A DNA stretch of 64,000 nt, taken from positions 215,116 through 279,115 of the forward strand of contig NZ_BMQQ01000003.1 of assembly GCF_014648195.1 (NCBI RefSeq). The letters are read 5' to 3'. Each line of letters starts with the position of its first letter. Position 1 is the stretch's first letter. The notes below the pieces were generated by a model, which had not been told where the DNA came from, searched no databases, and saw only the letters and a program-made list of their open reading frames with translations. Shown here one piece after another: positions 43,674 to 52,680 of this stretch. The position numbers were made by a program, and so were the translations under genes. The DNA comes from Streptomyces purpureus (GTDB taxonomy: Bacteria > Actinomycetota > Actinomycetes > Streptomycetales > Streptomycetaceae).

Positions 43674-44552
43674 TCAGGCGTCGCCGGTGGGGTGTGGGCG
43701 GGCCGTCATGCGGGCCGCCGAGGCGATCGTGGCGCGGGCCTCGCGTTCGGTGAGGCCGGTGCGGAGGGCGGCCGTGGTGAGGGCCGGGGCGAGGGTGTCG
43801 CCGATGCCGTTCTCGTAGGCGCGGCAGGCCGCCCAGAACAGGCGGGTGTTGCGCTGGCCCTCGTGTGCCGCGAGGACGAAGTGGATCAGTCCCTGCCCTT
43901 GGGGCGGGTGCGGGGACGCGGGGTGGTGCGGGCGCGCGGGGGGCGCGATCAGGCGGAGCAGCGCGCGGGGGCAGGGCGCAAGAGGGAGATCGGCGGTGCC
44001 GGGGGCGAGGCGGTAGGCGCCGTGGGCGGTGACGGAGCCGGGGCCGACGAGGTAGCCACCGGCGCCGCGGATGTCGATGCCCGGGGCCAGGCGGCTCGCG
44101 GAGTTCGGGACGACGGTGTCGGGCGGGCCGGTCAGCCAGAGGTGGCGGCCGCCGCTGGGGGTGAGGACCGTGACCGTGGGCGGCAGCGTGAACAGATGCC
44201 GCAGCGCCAGGTGCTGGAGGGCCGCGAGGGAGTCCGTGGAGGACTTGGTGTCGAGGTCGACGCCGATGAGGTGGTGCGGGGGCCGGCCGCAGGCGATGCC
44301 GTAGCCGGTGGCCCAGGGCGCGGCGGCGAACAGGGCCCGTACGGCGGCGGGGTCGGTGGTGGCGTCATGGACGCCGTGCCCCGGGCGGCCGCACTCGCCC
44401 CGGCAGGCGGAGGGCTCGCTTTCGTCGCGGTGCGGGGTGGGCAGGGCGGGGAGCTTGGTCGGGGACAGGGGGATGACGGGGAGCCCGCGCTCGGCGGCGG
44501 AGAGCGCGTGGGCGAGGGCCAGGGTGGCGATGTGCCGGTCGTGAGTGGCCAT
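43674..44552 (-). CDS. Stand-alone primase/polymerase (Prim-Pol domain)
   Basis: The 292-residue protein is an archaeo-eukaryotic primase-superfamily domain of the bifunctional primase/polymerase type. It keeps the catalytic acids in LIGVDLDTKSS, the His in SGGRHLWLTGP, and GIDIRGAGGYLVGPGSV. A Cys/His cluster (CRGECGRPGHGVHD) near residue 45 may bind zinc. Such domains often belong to plasmid or AICE replication proteins, but no helicase domain follows. It sits directly beyond the tRNA-Ser bounding the islet. The ATG at 44552 (MATHDRH) is preferred to one six codons earlier. A degenerate paralogue is at 34502-35185. Confidence 0.86.
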   Translation of the reverse strand: MATHDRHIATLALAHALSAAERGLPVIPLSPTKLPALPTPHRDESEPSACRGECGRPGHGVHDATTDPAAVRALFAAAPWATGYGIACGRPPHHLIGVDLDTKSSTDSLAALQHLALRHLFTLPPTVTVLTPSGGRHLWLTGPPDTVVPNSASRLAPGIDIRGAGGYLVGPGSVTAHGAYRLAPGTADLPLAPCPRALLRLIAPPARPHHPASPHPPQGQGLIHFVLAAHEGQRNTRLFWAACRAYENGIGDTLAPALTTAALRTGLTEREARATIASAARMTARPHPTGDA

Positions 44553-44858
44553 GGCTCCATCTTCGTACAACTGTTCGAAGATGGGAAGGGGGGAAGATTG
44601 GCTGAAAATGTGCCGAAACGCTTCACCCCTGGTAATGGCCCGTTTCCTTGGCCGAAACGCGCTGAGCTGCGGGTTCGGCGCGGCAAAGGGGGTTTATCGA
44701 CTTGTTCTCACGCTTGAGAGGGAATCGGGTGGTGAGGGGTGGTTCGCCGGGGATTCGGTGGGCAACTCTGGAGTCGCGACGTCGTGAACTCGACCGAGGC
44801 GGTCGGCCAGCTGCCTTGGATCAAGCCCTACTTCCTTACCGTTCCTGGAGGAACACAC
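44553..44858. other. Gene-free divergent spacer
   Basis: A 306-bp region between the minus-strand Prim-Pol gene and the plus-strand small secreted gene. It is AT-richer than average around 44560-44720, as expected for promoters. The 9-mer CCGAAACGC occurs twice (about 44611 and 44652). The GGAGGAACACAC ribosome site of the next gene closes the region. Confidence 0.5.
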
Positions 44859-45164
44859 ATGGCAAGCATCCGTACCGCCCGCGTCATCGCCGCTGTCGCC
44901 GCTCTCCCGCTGACCGCCGCGCTCTTCGCGGGGGTCGCCCAGGCCGACAACGGCGCTCTCGCGGACGACGGATCGAACGCGACCGTGGCCTCGATCGTGG
45001 GCAGCGGAGTCGGCAACGACAACAACGGCAACTCGACCACCACCCAGCAGGTGGCCAGTGGTGCCGGCGCCTCCAACCAGGCCAACACGGCCAGCGTGAA
45101 CGGTTCCGGTTTCACGGCGATCGACCAGGACAACGCCGTCGTGACCTTCACGAACCTCTGGTAA
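44859..45164 (+). CDS. Small secreted Asn/Gln/Gly-rich protein
   Basis: The 101-residue product has a signal peptide (RTARVIAAVAALPLTAALFAGVAQA) and a mature part of about 70 residues that is rich in Asn, Gln, Ser, Thr, Gly and Val and has no Cys or Lys. Stretches such as GNDNNGNSTTTQQVASG, ASNQANTASVNGSG and IDQDNAVVTF suggest a repeated beta pattern, somewhat like curlin-type surface proteins; this is only a resemblance. The start follows GGAGGA, a very strong ribosome site. Codon use is normal for the host. Confidence 0.82.
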   Translation: MASIRTARVIAAVAALPLTAALFAGVAQADNGALADDGSNATVASIVGSGVGNDNNGNSTTTQQVASGAGASNQANTASVNGSGFTAIDQDNAVVTFTNLW

Positions 45165-45316
45165 GGACCGGCCCGACGGGGGGCACGTCTGTGAGGTGAA
45201 CAGCGGCCTGTGCGGCGGTGCTTCGGCATCGGCGCACAGGCTGTTCCCATGTGCCCGCGAGCCCGCCGCCCGTCCCGCCGCCTCGTCCCGGCGCCGCGCC
45301 TCTTGACTCCGCCGCT

Positions 45317-45339
45317 ATTTCTGACGGACAGTCAGAAAT
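45317..45339. promoter_or_regulatory. Operator-like palindrome upstream of the igr-like operon
   Basis: ATTTCTGAC and GTCAGAAAT form a perfect 9-bp inverted repeat with a 5-bp spacer (GGACA). It lies 30 bp before the first ACAD start, in a spot suitable for a TetR-type repressor. TTGACT follows immediately. Confidence 0.7.
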
Positions 45340-45368
45340 CTTGACTGGTCCGTCCGAGAGGCCCCGCC

Positions 45369-46583
45369 GTGCACCTCGCCCCGACCGAACGGCAGCTACG
45401 GCTGCGCTCCGAACTCCGCGCCTACTTCCGCACTCTGCTGCCGGACGGGCCACCACCCGCCGACGACACGGCCGATCAGCGCCGACTGCTGCGCCGGATC
45501 GGCGCCGACGGCCTCCTCGGCCTCGGCTGGCCCGAGGAGTACGGAGGGCAGGGCAGGGGCGCCGACGAGCAGTTCGTCTTCTTCTACGAGGCCTACCGCG
45601 CGGGCGCACCCGTCTCCATGGTCACCCTCAACACCGTCGGCCCCACCCTCATGGCATACGGCACCGAGGAGCAGAAGGCGTACTTCCTCCCCCGGATCCT
45701 GCGGGGCGAGACCGTATTCGCCATCGGCTACAGCGAGCCCGAGGCCGGCACGGACCTCGCGGCGCTGCGCACCCGCGCCGTACGCGACGGCGACGACTGG
45801 CTGATCGACGGACAGAAGGTCTTCACCTCCAACGCCCACAACGCCGACTGGATCTGGCTCGCCTGCCGCACCGACCCGGACGCCCCCAAGCACCGGGGCA
45901 TCTCCATCGTGCTCGTGCCCACCGGCTCACCCGGCTTCTCCTGGACGCCGATCCACACGGTCGGCGGGCTGATGACCACCGCGACGTACTACGACGCCGT
46001 CCGCGTCCCCGTGGGGAACCTCGTCGGCGAGGAGAACGGCGGCTGGGGGCTCATCACCAACCAGCTCAACCACGAACGGGTGGCGCTGGCCGCGATCGGC
46101 ATGCAGGCCGAGGACTTCTACGCGTCGGCGCTCGCCCGGGCCCGCACCCCCGATCCAGTGACGGGGAGGCGGCGCATTGACGAGCCGTGGGTGCGGATCC
46201 GGGCCGCCGAGGCCCACGCCCGGCTGGCGGCGACACGCCTGCTCAACTGGCGTCTTGTGGGGGCGGCAGGCGCTGGCGGGCCCGACCCGGGCGAGGCGAG
46301 CGGCGTGAAGTTCGCGGGAACCGAATCGGCGGTCGCGGTGTATCGAATATGTCAGGAGATCGCGGGGGAGGCGGCGCTCGTCCGGGCCGGATCGCCAGGA
46401 GCGCTCGGGGCGGGCACGGCCGGGGACGGCGAGCTCGAGCGGATGAACCGCGCCGCGCAGATCAACACCTTCGGGGGCGGGGTGAGCGAGGTGCAGCGGG
46501 AGATCGTCGCGACGATGCGGCTCGGCATGCGGAGCGCGAAGACCATGAAAGATGTGAAGACCGTGCAGAGGGGGCGGCGGTGA
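45369..46583 (+). CDS. Acyl-CoA dehydrogenase, FadE29/ChsE2-like subunit
   Basis: The 404-residue flavoprotein has the full ACAD fold: AIGYSEPEAGTDLAALRTRA (FAD/substrate region), DGQKVFTSNAHNADW, VPVGNLVGEENGGW and NTFGGGVSEVQREIVATMRLGM at the C terminus. In mycobacterial steroid degraders ChsE1 and ChsE2 are two unlike ACADs that form one alpha2-beta2 enzyme for the last side-chain oxidation. This gene and the one at 47469 fit that pair, with this being the longer member. The start GTG at 45369 follows a palindrome and a TTGACT. Its stop overlaps the GTG of the next gene (GTGA). Confidence 0.9.
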   Translation: MHLAPTERQLRLRSELRAYFRTLLPDGPPPADDTADQRRLLRRIGADGLLGLGWPEEYGGQGRGADEQFVFFYEAYRAGAPVSMVTLNTVGPTLMAYGTEEQKAYFLPRILRGETVFAIGYSEPEAGTDLAALRTRAVRDGDDWLIDGQKVFTSNAHNADWIWLACRTDPDAPKHRGISIVLVPTGSPGFSWTPIHTVGGLMTTATYYDAVRVPVGNLVGEENGGWGLITNQLNHERVALAAIGMQAEDFYASALARARTPDPVTGRRRIDEPWVRIRAAEAHARLAATRLLNWRLVGAAGAGGPDPGEASGVKFAGTESAVAVYRICQEIAGEAALVRAGSPGALGAGTAGDGELERMNRAAQINTFGGGVSEVQREIVATMRLGMRSAKTMKDVKTVQRGRR

Positions 46584-47467
46584 CGGAGCTCTACGAACAG
46601 CTGACGACGTACGAGGGGCGGCCGACTTCCACCTCGGGCGTCGGCAAGGACCTCGTCAACACCCCCATGATCAGGCACTGGTGCGAGGCCATGGGGGACA
46701 CGAACCCGGCGTACGACGGACCGGGGGCCGTCGCCCCGCCGACGATGCTCCAGGCGTGGACGATGGGGGGCCTGTCCGGCCACACGGACCGTTCGGGGGC
46801 GTACGACGAGCTGTCCGCCCTGCTCGACGGCGCCGGATACACCTCGATCGTCGCCACGGACTGCGAGCAGGAGTATCTGAGACCGCTGCGGCCCGGCGAC
46901 CGGATCACCTTCGACGCGGTGATCGAATCGGTCTCGCCCCGCAAGACGACCAAGCTCGGCACCGGCCACTTCGTCACGACCCGGATGGACATCAGGGCCG
47001 ACGGACAGCTCGCCGGGACGCATCGCTTCCGCATTCTCAAGTACGCGCCCGCCGCCCGGGAACCGAAGGGCACCCGGCCCCGGCCGGTGATCAACCGCGA
47101 CAACGCCGGATTCTGGGAGGGCGTCGGCCGGCACCGTCTGCTGATCCAGCGCTGCGGCGGCTGCGGGACGCTGCGCCTGCCCTGGCTGCCGGGGTGCAAC
47201 GACTGCGGCTCCCCGGAGTGGGACACCGTCGAGGCCTGCGGCGCCGGCACCGTCTACTCGTACGTTGTCATGCACCACCCGCCCTTCCCCGCCTTCGACC
47301 CGCCCTACGCGGTGGCCCTGATCGAGCTCGCCGAAGGCGTACGGATGATCAGCAACGTGGTCGGTGTGCCGTACGACAAGGTTCGCATCGGGATGCCCGT
47401 CCAACTGGAATTCCTCCGCGTCGATCCCGAGTTGGAGCTGCCCGTCTTCCGAGGAGGCGAGGTCTGA
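46580..47467 (+). CDS. DUF35/MaoC two-domain protein (ChsH2-like)
   Basis: This 295-residue protein has an N-terminal hot-dog (MaoC-like) domain of about 165 residues with MGDTNPAYDG and the later FRILKYA. The C-terminal DUF35 domain combines a zinc ribbon (QRCGGCGTLRLPWLPGCNDCGSPEW) with an OB fold. In the igr operon this protein (ChsH2) pairs with the small MaoC protein ChsH1 for hydration, while its DUF35 domain partners the Ltp2 aldolase. Both partners follow in this operon. The GTG at 46580 overlaps the preceding TGA, so the start is settled. Position and domain order match the mycobacterial locus. Confidence 0.92.
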   Translation: MTELYEQLTTYEGRPTSTSGVGKDLVNTPMIRHWCEAMGDTNPAYDGPGAVAPPTMLQAWTMGGLSGHTDRSGAYDELSALLDGAGYTSIVATDCEQEYLRPLRPGDRITFDAVIESVSPRKTTKLGTGHFVTTRMDIRADGQLAGTHRFRILKYAPAAREPKGTRPRPVINRDNAGFWEGVGRHRLLIQRCGGCGTLRLPWLPGCNDCGSPEWDTVEACGAGTVYSYVVMHHPPFPAFDPPYAVALIELAEGVRMISNVVGVPYDKVRIGMPVQLEFLRVDPELELPVFRGGEV

Positions 47468-47468
47468 C

Positions 47469-48578
47469 ATGGACTTCACGCCCACGGAGGAACAGACCGC
47501 GGCCCAGCGGCTGGCCGCGCGGATCTTCACCGACCTGTCCACCCACGAACAGCTCAAGGCCGCCGGGACCGGCAGCGACAGCGAGCTGTGGAAGGCGCTG
47601 TGCGGGGCCGGACTCGTCGAGGCCGTGGAAGCCACCGGACTCCTCGGACTGGTCCTCCTCCTCGAGGAACAGGGCCGGACCACCGCGCAGGTGCCCTTCG
47701 CGGCGAGCTGCGTGTACGGAATCCTCGCCGTCACCCGGCACGGCACCGACGCACAGCGCGAGCGGCTGCTTCCCGCCCTGCGCGACGGGTCGGCCGTCGT
47801 GACCGGGGCGTTCCCGGCACGGCCCGCCGTCAGGGCGGTGCCCGCCGGCACCGGCACTGGTGTCGCGGCTGGGAGTGGGGAGACCGGGGCGAGGACCGCG
47901 CGGCTGAGCGGCACGGTCGACCAGGTGCCCTGGCTGCGGGACGCCACCCATGTCCTCGTCCCCGACCAGGACCACACCTTGTGGCTCGTACGGACCGAGG
48001 ACGCCGGCGTCGAGCCTGTCGAACTCACCGCCCCCTGGTCGGCGGGACGGCTCGTCCTCGACGGCGCCCCCGGCGAACGACTGGGATCCGAGCGCATGGT
48101 GTCCGAGCGCCCGGGATCCGGCCGGGCCTACGAGGACGTGCAAGCCGCCGCCCGCATCGCGTTCGCCGGCCTCCAGGCCGGAGTCTGCGCCGGCTCACTC
48201 GCCCACGCCGTCGCCCACACCACCACCCGCGAACAGTTCGGACGCCCGCTCTCCACCCACCAGGGCGTACTGCTCCGGGCCGCCGACGCCCACATGGACA
48301 CCGAAGCCATCCGCGTCACCGCCTACGAGGCCGCCTGGAGGTACGACGAAGGGCTGCCCTGGGAGGAGGCCGCGCTCACCACCGCCTGGTGGGCCTCCGA
48401 AGCGGGCACCCGGGTCGTCCACACGGGACAGCACCTCCACGGCGGCCTCGGGGCCGACCTGGACCACCCTGTCCACCGGCACTTCCTGTGGGGACGCCAG
48501 CTCGACGCCCACCTCGGCCACGCCACCGAACTCCTCGCCGAGCTCGGCGACGCGATCGCGAAGGGAGGAGACCGATGA
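47469..48578 (+). CDS. Acyl-CoA dehydrogenase, FadE28/ChsE1-like subunit
   Basis: The 369-residue protein keeps the ACAD fold but is shorter and less conserved than its partner at 45369. It has MDFTPTEEQTAAQRLAARIF, VEAVEATGLLGLVLLLEEQGR and the C-terminal QHLHGGLGADLDHPVHRHFLWGR helix. One subunit of the ChsE1-ChsE2 type dimer typically lacks part of the active site, and this gene would be that member. The ATG at 47469 follows the previous stop by 1 nt with GAGGCGAGG as ribosome site. Its stop overlaps the ATG of the MaoC gene by 4 bp. Confidence 0.9.
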   Translation: MDFTPTEEQTAAQRLAARIFTDLSTHEQLKAAGTGSDSELWKALCGAGLVEAVEATGLLGLVLLLEEQGRTTAQVPFAASCVYGILAVTRHGTDAQRERLLPALRDGSAVVTGAFPARPAVRAVPAGTGTGVAAGSGETGARTARLSGTVDQVPWLRDATHVLVPDQDHTLWLVRTEDAGVEPVELTAPWSAGRLVLDGAPGERLGSERMVSERPGSGRAYEDVQAAARIAFAGLQAGVCAGSLAHAVAHTTTREQFGRPLSTHQGVLLRAADAHMDTEAIRVTAYEAAWRYDEGLPWEEAALTTAWWASEAGTRVVHTGQHLHGGLGADLDHPVHRHFLWGRQLDAHLGHATELLAELGDAIAKGGDR

Positions 48579-48970
48579 GAGTCGGCGACCGACTGCCACC
48601 CCTGGAGATCCCGATCACCCGCACGCTGATCGTCGCCGGAGCCATCGCCTCCCGCGACTACCAGGACGTGCACCACGACGCCGAGCTGGCCCGGCAGAAG
48701 GGCTCCCCGGACATCTTCATGAACATCCTGACCACCAACGGCCTGGTCGGCCGCTACATCACCGACCACTTCGGCCCCGGGGCCGTCCTGCGCAAGGTCG
48801 CCATCCGGCTCGGCGCGCCCAACTATCCCGGCGACACGATGACCCTGACCGGCACGGTCACCGACCTCGACGGAGCCACCGCCCAGGTCCGCGTCGTCGG
48901 TGCCAACGGCCTCGGCCACCACGTCACCGGCACCGTCACCCTCACCCTGCCCGAGGAGGCGGGCTCATGA
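48575..48970 (+). CDS. Single-domain MaoC hydratase subunit (ChsH1-like)
   Basis: The 131-residue hot-dog protein begins MRVGDRLPPLEIPITRTLIV and keeps RDYQDVHHDAELAR, with the D...H pair of MaoC hydratases, and IFMNILTTNGLVGRYITDHFG. It would form the heteromeric enoyl-CoA hydratase with the DUF35/MaoC protein encoded upstream. The ATG is preceded by GGGAGGAG and overlaps the previous stop (ATGA). It also overlaps the start of the next gene by 4 bp, so the five genes form one coupled chain. Confidence 0.92.
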   Translation: MRVGDRLPPLEIPITRTLIVAGAIASRDYQDVHHDAELARQKGSPDIFMNILTTNGLVGRYITDHFGPGAVLRKVAIRLGAPNYPGDTMTLTGTVTDLDGATAQVRVVGANGLGHHVTGTVTLTLPEEAGS

Positions 48971-50133
48971 GCGTCCGCAACCGCGACTCCCTCGGCGGCC
49001 GGGCCGCCATCGCCGGCATCGGTGCGACCGCCTTCACCAAGGACTCCGGGCGCAGCGAGCTGAAGCTCGCCGTCGAAGCCGTGCACGCCGCCCTCGACGA
49101 CGCCGGGCTCACCCCCTCCGACGTCGACGGCATGGTCACCTTCACCATGGACACCAGCCCCGAGATCACCGTCGCCCAGGCCGCCGGCATCGGCGAGCTG
49201 TCCTTCTTCTCCCGTATCCACTACGGCGGCGGAGCCGCCTGCGCCACGGTCCAGCAGGCGGCGCTCGCCGTGGCGACCGGAGTGGCCGAAGTCGTCGTCT
49301 GCTACCGCGCCTTCAACGAACGCTCCGGCCGCCGCTTCGGCTCCGGCGTCCAGCGGCGCGAGCCGTCGGCGGAAGGCGCCGCGCTCGGCTGGCAGCTGCC
49401 GTTCGGGCTGCTCACCCCGGCCTCCTGGGTGGCCATGGCCGCCCAGCGGTATCTGCACACATACGGGCTGACCACCGAGGCCTTCGGGCACGTCGCCGTC
49501 ATCGACCGTCGCCACGCGGCCACCAACCCGGCCGCCTACTTCCACGGGAAGCCGATCACCCTCGCCGACCATGCCGCCTCACGGTGGATCGTGGAGCCCC
49601 TGCGGCTCCTCGACTGCTGCCAGGAGACCGACGGCGGCCAGGCGATCGTCGTCACCACCCCCGAGCGGGCCCGGGACCTGAGGCATCCCCCCGCGCTGAT
49701 CGCCGCAGCCGCCCAGGGCGCCGGACGCCGCCAGGAGGCGATGACCAGCTTCTACCGCGACGGGCTCACCGGCCTCCCCGAGATGGGCGTGGTCGCCCGC
49801 CAGCTCTGGCGGACCTCAGGGCTGGCCCCGGCCGACATCGACGTGGGCATCCTCTACGACCACTTCACCCCGTTCGTGCTGATGCAGCTGGAGGAGTTCG
49901 GGTTCTGCGCACCGGGCGAGGCGGCCGGCTTCGTCAAGGACGACGCGCTGCCGCTCAACACCCACGGCGGACAGCTCGGCGAGGCCTATCTGCACGGGAT
50001 GAACGGAATCGCCGAGGCCGTCCGCCAAGTCCGCGGCACATCGGTGAACCAGATACCCGGCGCGGCCAGGACGCTGGTCACGGCCGGCACCGGAGTCCCC
50101 ACCTCCGGGCTGATCCTGGCCGCGGACGGCTGA
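48967..50133 (+). CDS. Thiolase-fold lipid-transfer protein/aldolase (Ltp2-like)
   Basis: The 388-residue protein belongs to the SCP-x/Ltp thiolase group. It contains AAIAGIGATAFTKDSGRSELKLA, YGGGAACATVQQAALAVATGVAEVVVCYRAFNERSG and the C-terminal NTHGGQLGEAYLHGMNGIAEAVRQV. In mycobacteria Ltp2 is a retro-aldolase that removes the last propionyl unit of the cholesterol side chain together with the DUF35 part of ChsH2. The order and overlap here support the same task for an unknown steroid-like or branched substrate. It ends the chain; a weak hairpin lies at 50173-50193. Confidence 0.9.
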   Translation: MSVRNRDSLGGRAAIAGIGATAFTKDSGRSELKLAVEAVHAALDDAGLTPSDVDGMVTFTMDTSPEITVAQAAGIGELSFFSRIHYGGGAACATVQQAALAVATGVAEVVVCYRAFNERSGRRFGSGVQRREPSAEGAALGWQLPFGLLTPASWVAMAAQRYLHTYGLTTEAFGHVAVIDRRHAATNPAAYFHGKPITLADHAASRWIVEPLRLLDCCQETDGGQAIVVTTPERARDLRHPPALIAAAAQGAGRRQEAMTSFYRDGLTGLPEMGVVARQLWRTSGLAPADIDVGILYDHFTPFVLMQLEEFGFCAPGEAAGFVKDDALPLNTHGGQLGEAYLHGMNGIAEAVRQVRGTSVNQIPGAARTLVTAGTGVPTSGLILAADG

Positions 50134-50172
50134 GACACGAGCCGCATACGACCCCGAGAACCCTGAGCCTCC

Positions 50173-50193
50173 CTCCACCTTCAGGAGGTGGAG
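50173..50193 (+). terminator. Weak hairpin after the igr-like operon
   Basis: CTCCACCT pairs with AGGTGGAG over TCAGG, 40 bp after the Ltp2-like stop. It is short and lacks a T-tract. Confidence 0.4.
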
Positions 50194-50280
50194 ACAGCCC
50201 CACCCCTACAACCTGAGGCGGACTCGGGTTCGGGACCTGGGGCCGATCCCTGGAGTAGTGGGCGCTCCTAGCTTGGAGGT

Positions 50281-50835
50281 ATGACCACTGCCGTCTGCAT
50301 CGGCGCCAACCAGGCCGCCACCGTAGCCACCGGATTCCCGTCGTACCCGTCGTTCTCGTCGTACGTACGGGCGCGGGGGCCCGTGCTTCTGCGAACCGCG
50401 CGCTCGCTGACCGCGAACCCGTGCGACGCCGAGGATCTCCTGCAGACCGCGCTCGCCAAGACCTATGTGGCCTGGGAGCGGATCGAGGACCACCGGGCGC
50501 TGGACGGCTACGTCCGGCGGGCGCTGGTCAACACCCGGACCTCGATGTGGCGCAAGCGCAAGGTCGACGAGTTCGTCTGCGACGAGCTGCCCGAGCCGCA
50601 GGGGCTGCCCGAGCCGGACCCGGCCGAGGAGCAGGCGCTGCACGATGCGATGTGGCGTGCGGTGATGAAGCTCCCGGACCGGCAGCGGGCGATGGTCGTC
50701 CTCAGGTATTACGAGGACCTCAGCGAGGCGCAGACGGCGGAGGTGCTCGGCGTGTCCATCGGCACGGTCAAGAGCGCGGTGTCCCGGGCGCTCGGCAAGC
50801 TCCGCGAGGACCCGGAGCTGTCGCCGGTGCGATGA
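50281..50835 (+). CDS. SigE-family RNA polymerase sigma factor
   Basis: The 184-residue product is an ECF-like sigma factor of the actinobacterial SigE family. Region 2 is RARGPVLLRTARSLTANPCDAEDLLQTALAKTYVAW and region 4 is LPDRQRAMVVLRYYEDLSEAQTAEVLGVSIGTVKSAVSRALGKLR. The N-terminal 25 residues are hydrophobic and variable. No anti-sigma factor gene adjoins, and the target promoters are unknown. It lies between the igr-like operon and the acyl-CoA synthetase, so it may be regulatory for either; this is inference. The ATG at 50281 is preceded by TTGGAGGT. Confidence 0.92.
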   Translation: MTTAVCIGANQAATVATGFPSYPSFSSYVRARGPVLLRTARSLTANPCDAEDLLQTALAKTYVAWERIEDHRALDGYVRRALVNTRTSMWRKRKVDEFVCDELPEPQGLPEPDPAEEQALHDAMWRAVMKLPDRQRAMVVLRYYEDLSEAQTAEVLGVSIGTVKSAVSRALGKLREDPELSPVR

Positions 50836-51028
50836 CCGTCCACCCGGCTCGACGCATCGACGGTGACCGCAGGTAACAGTTGCACCGGAATGATCAGTGC
50901 ACTGACCATGGAAGTGATCAGCGCTAGTTTTCGGAGGCAAATCTACTCTTGGGTAGTGACATACCGCCCGGTACGCGCGCAGAATCTCCACACCCTTGTC
51001 GCAACGCAGCGCCCACCGGGAGGACGCC

Positions 51029-52678
51029 GTGCTGAGCACCATGCAGGACGTACCACTGACTGTGACCCGCATCCTGCACCACGGGATGACCATCCACGGG
51101 GACTCGCAGATCACCACATGGACCGGCGAGGCGGAGCCGCACCGCCGTAGCTTCGCGGAGTCCGGGGCCCGGGCCACGCAGCTCGCCAACGCCCTGCGCG
51201 ACGAGCTCGGAGTGGCCGCCGACGACCGGGTCGCCACACTCATGTGGAACAACTCCGACCATGTCGAGGCATACTTCGCGATCCCGTCGATGGGTGCCAT
51301 CCTGCACACCCTCAACCTGCGGCTCCCCGCCGAGCAGCTGATCTGGATCGTCAACCACGCCGCCGACAAGGTCGTGATCGTCAACGGCTCGCTGCTGCCG
51401 CTGCTCGCACCCCTCCTCCCCCATCTGCCCACCATCGAACACATCGTGGTCTCCGGCCCCGGCGACCGCTCGACCCTCGACGGCGTCACGCCCCGCGTGC
51501 ACGAATACGAGGAGCTGATCGCCGGCCGCCCGACCAGATACGACTGGCCCGAGCTGGACGAACGCCAGGCCGCGGCCATGTGCTACACCTCCGGCACCAC
51601 CGGCGACCCCAAGGGCGTCGTCTACTCCCACCGTTCGATCTATCTGCACTCCATGCAGGTCAACATGGCCCAGTCGATGGGCCTGACCGACAAGGACACC
51701 AGCCTGATCGTGGTGCCGCAGTTCCACGTCAACGCCTGGGGCCTGCCGCACGCCACGTTCATGGCCGGCATCAACATGCTGATGCCCGACCGCTTCCTGC
51801 AGCCCGCCCCGCTCGCCGACATGATCGAGCGCGAGAAGCCCACGCACGCCGCGGCCGTCCCCACCATCTGGCAGGGCCTGCTCGCCGAGGTCACCGCCAA
51901 CCCCCGCGACCTCTCCTCCATGGCCAGCGTCACCATCGGCGGCGCGGCCTGCCCGCCCTCCCTCATGGAGGCCTACGACAAGCTGGGCGTCCGCCTCTGC
52001 CACGCCTGGGGCATGACCGAGACGTCCCCCCTCGGCACGATGGCCAACCCGCCGGCCGGTCTCACCTCCGAGGAGGAGTGGCCCTACCGCATCACCCAGG
52101 GCCGCTTCCCGGCCGGCGTGGAACCGCGCCTGGTCGGCCCCGGCGGCGAACACCTCCCCTGGGACGGCGAGTCGGCGGGCGAGCTGGAGGTCCGCGGCCC
52201 CTGGATCGCGGGTGCGTACTACGGCGGCGCCTCGGGCGAGCCGCTCCGGCCTGCCGACAAGTTCAGCGACGACGGCTGGCTGAAGACCGGCGACGTCGGC
52301 GTCATCAGCCCGGACGGCTTCCTCACCCTCACGGACCGGGCCAAGGACGTCATCAAGTCCGGCGGCGAATGGATCTCCAGCGTCGAGCTGGAGAACGCCC
52401 TGATGGCCCACCCGGAGGTCGCCGAAGCCGCCGTGGTCGCCGTGCCCGACGAGAAGTGGGGCGAGCGCCCGCTCGCCACCGTCGTCCTGAAGGACGGCGC
52501 GACGGCGGACTACAACAACCTGAAGGCCTTCCTCGGCGAATCGATCGCCAAGTGGCAGCTGCCCGAGCGCTGGGCGGTCGTGCAGGCGGTGCCGAAGACC
52601 AGCGTGGGGAAGTTCGACAAGAAGGTGATCCGCAAGCAGTACGCCGAGGGCGAGTTGGAGGTCACCGAGATCCGGTGA
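51029..52678 (+). CDS. Long-chain acyl-CoA synthetase (FadD type)
   Basis: The 549-residue enzyme activates fatty or steroid-like acids by AMP formation. It has the AMP-binding motif [18 protein letters not shown] and [15 protein letters not shown] in the core, then [37 protein letters not shown] with the hinge and catalytic Lys near [17 protein letters not shown]. It follows the sigma factor by about 190 bp, close to the igr-like operon, and may feed it with CoA-activated substrate. The GTG at 51029 follows GGGAGGA; another start is the ATG four codons later. Seven 14-bp repeats follow the stop. Confidence 0.92.
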   Translation: MLSTMQDVPLTVTRILHHGMTIHGDSQITTWTGEAEPHRRSFAESGARATQLANALRDELGVAADDRVATLMWNNSDHVEAYFAIPSMGAILHTLNLRLPAEQLIWIVNHAADKVVIVNGSLLPLLAPLLPHLPTIEHIVVSGPGDRSTLDGVTPRVHEYEELIAGRPTRYDWPELDERQAAAMCYTSGTTGDPKGVVYSHRSIYLHSMQVNMAQSMGLTDKDTSLIVVPQFHVNAWGLPHATFMAGINMLMPDRFLQPAPLADMIEREKPTHAAAVPTIWQGLLAEVTANPRDLSSMASVTIGGAACPPSLMEAYDKLGVRLCHAWGMTETSPLGTMANPPAGLTSEEEWPYRITQGRFPAGVEPRLVGPGGEHLPWDGESAGELEVRGPWIAGAYYGGASGEPLRPADKFSDDGWLKTGDVGVISPDGFLTLTDRAKDVIKSGGEWISSVELENALMAHPEVAEAAVVAVPDEKWGERPLATVVLKDGATADYNNLKAFLGESIAKWQLPERWAVVQAVPKTSVGKFDKKVIRKQYAEGELEVTEIR

Positions 52679-52680
52679 CG

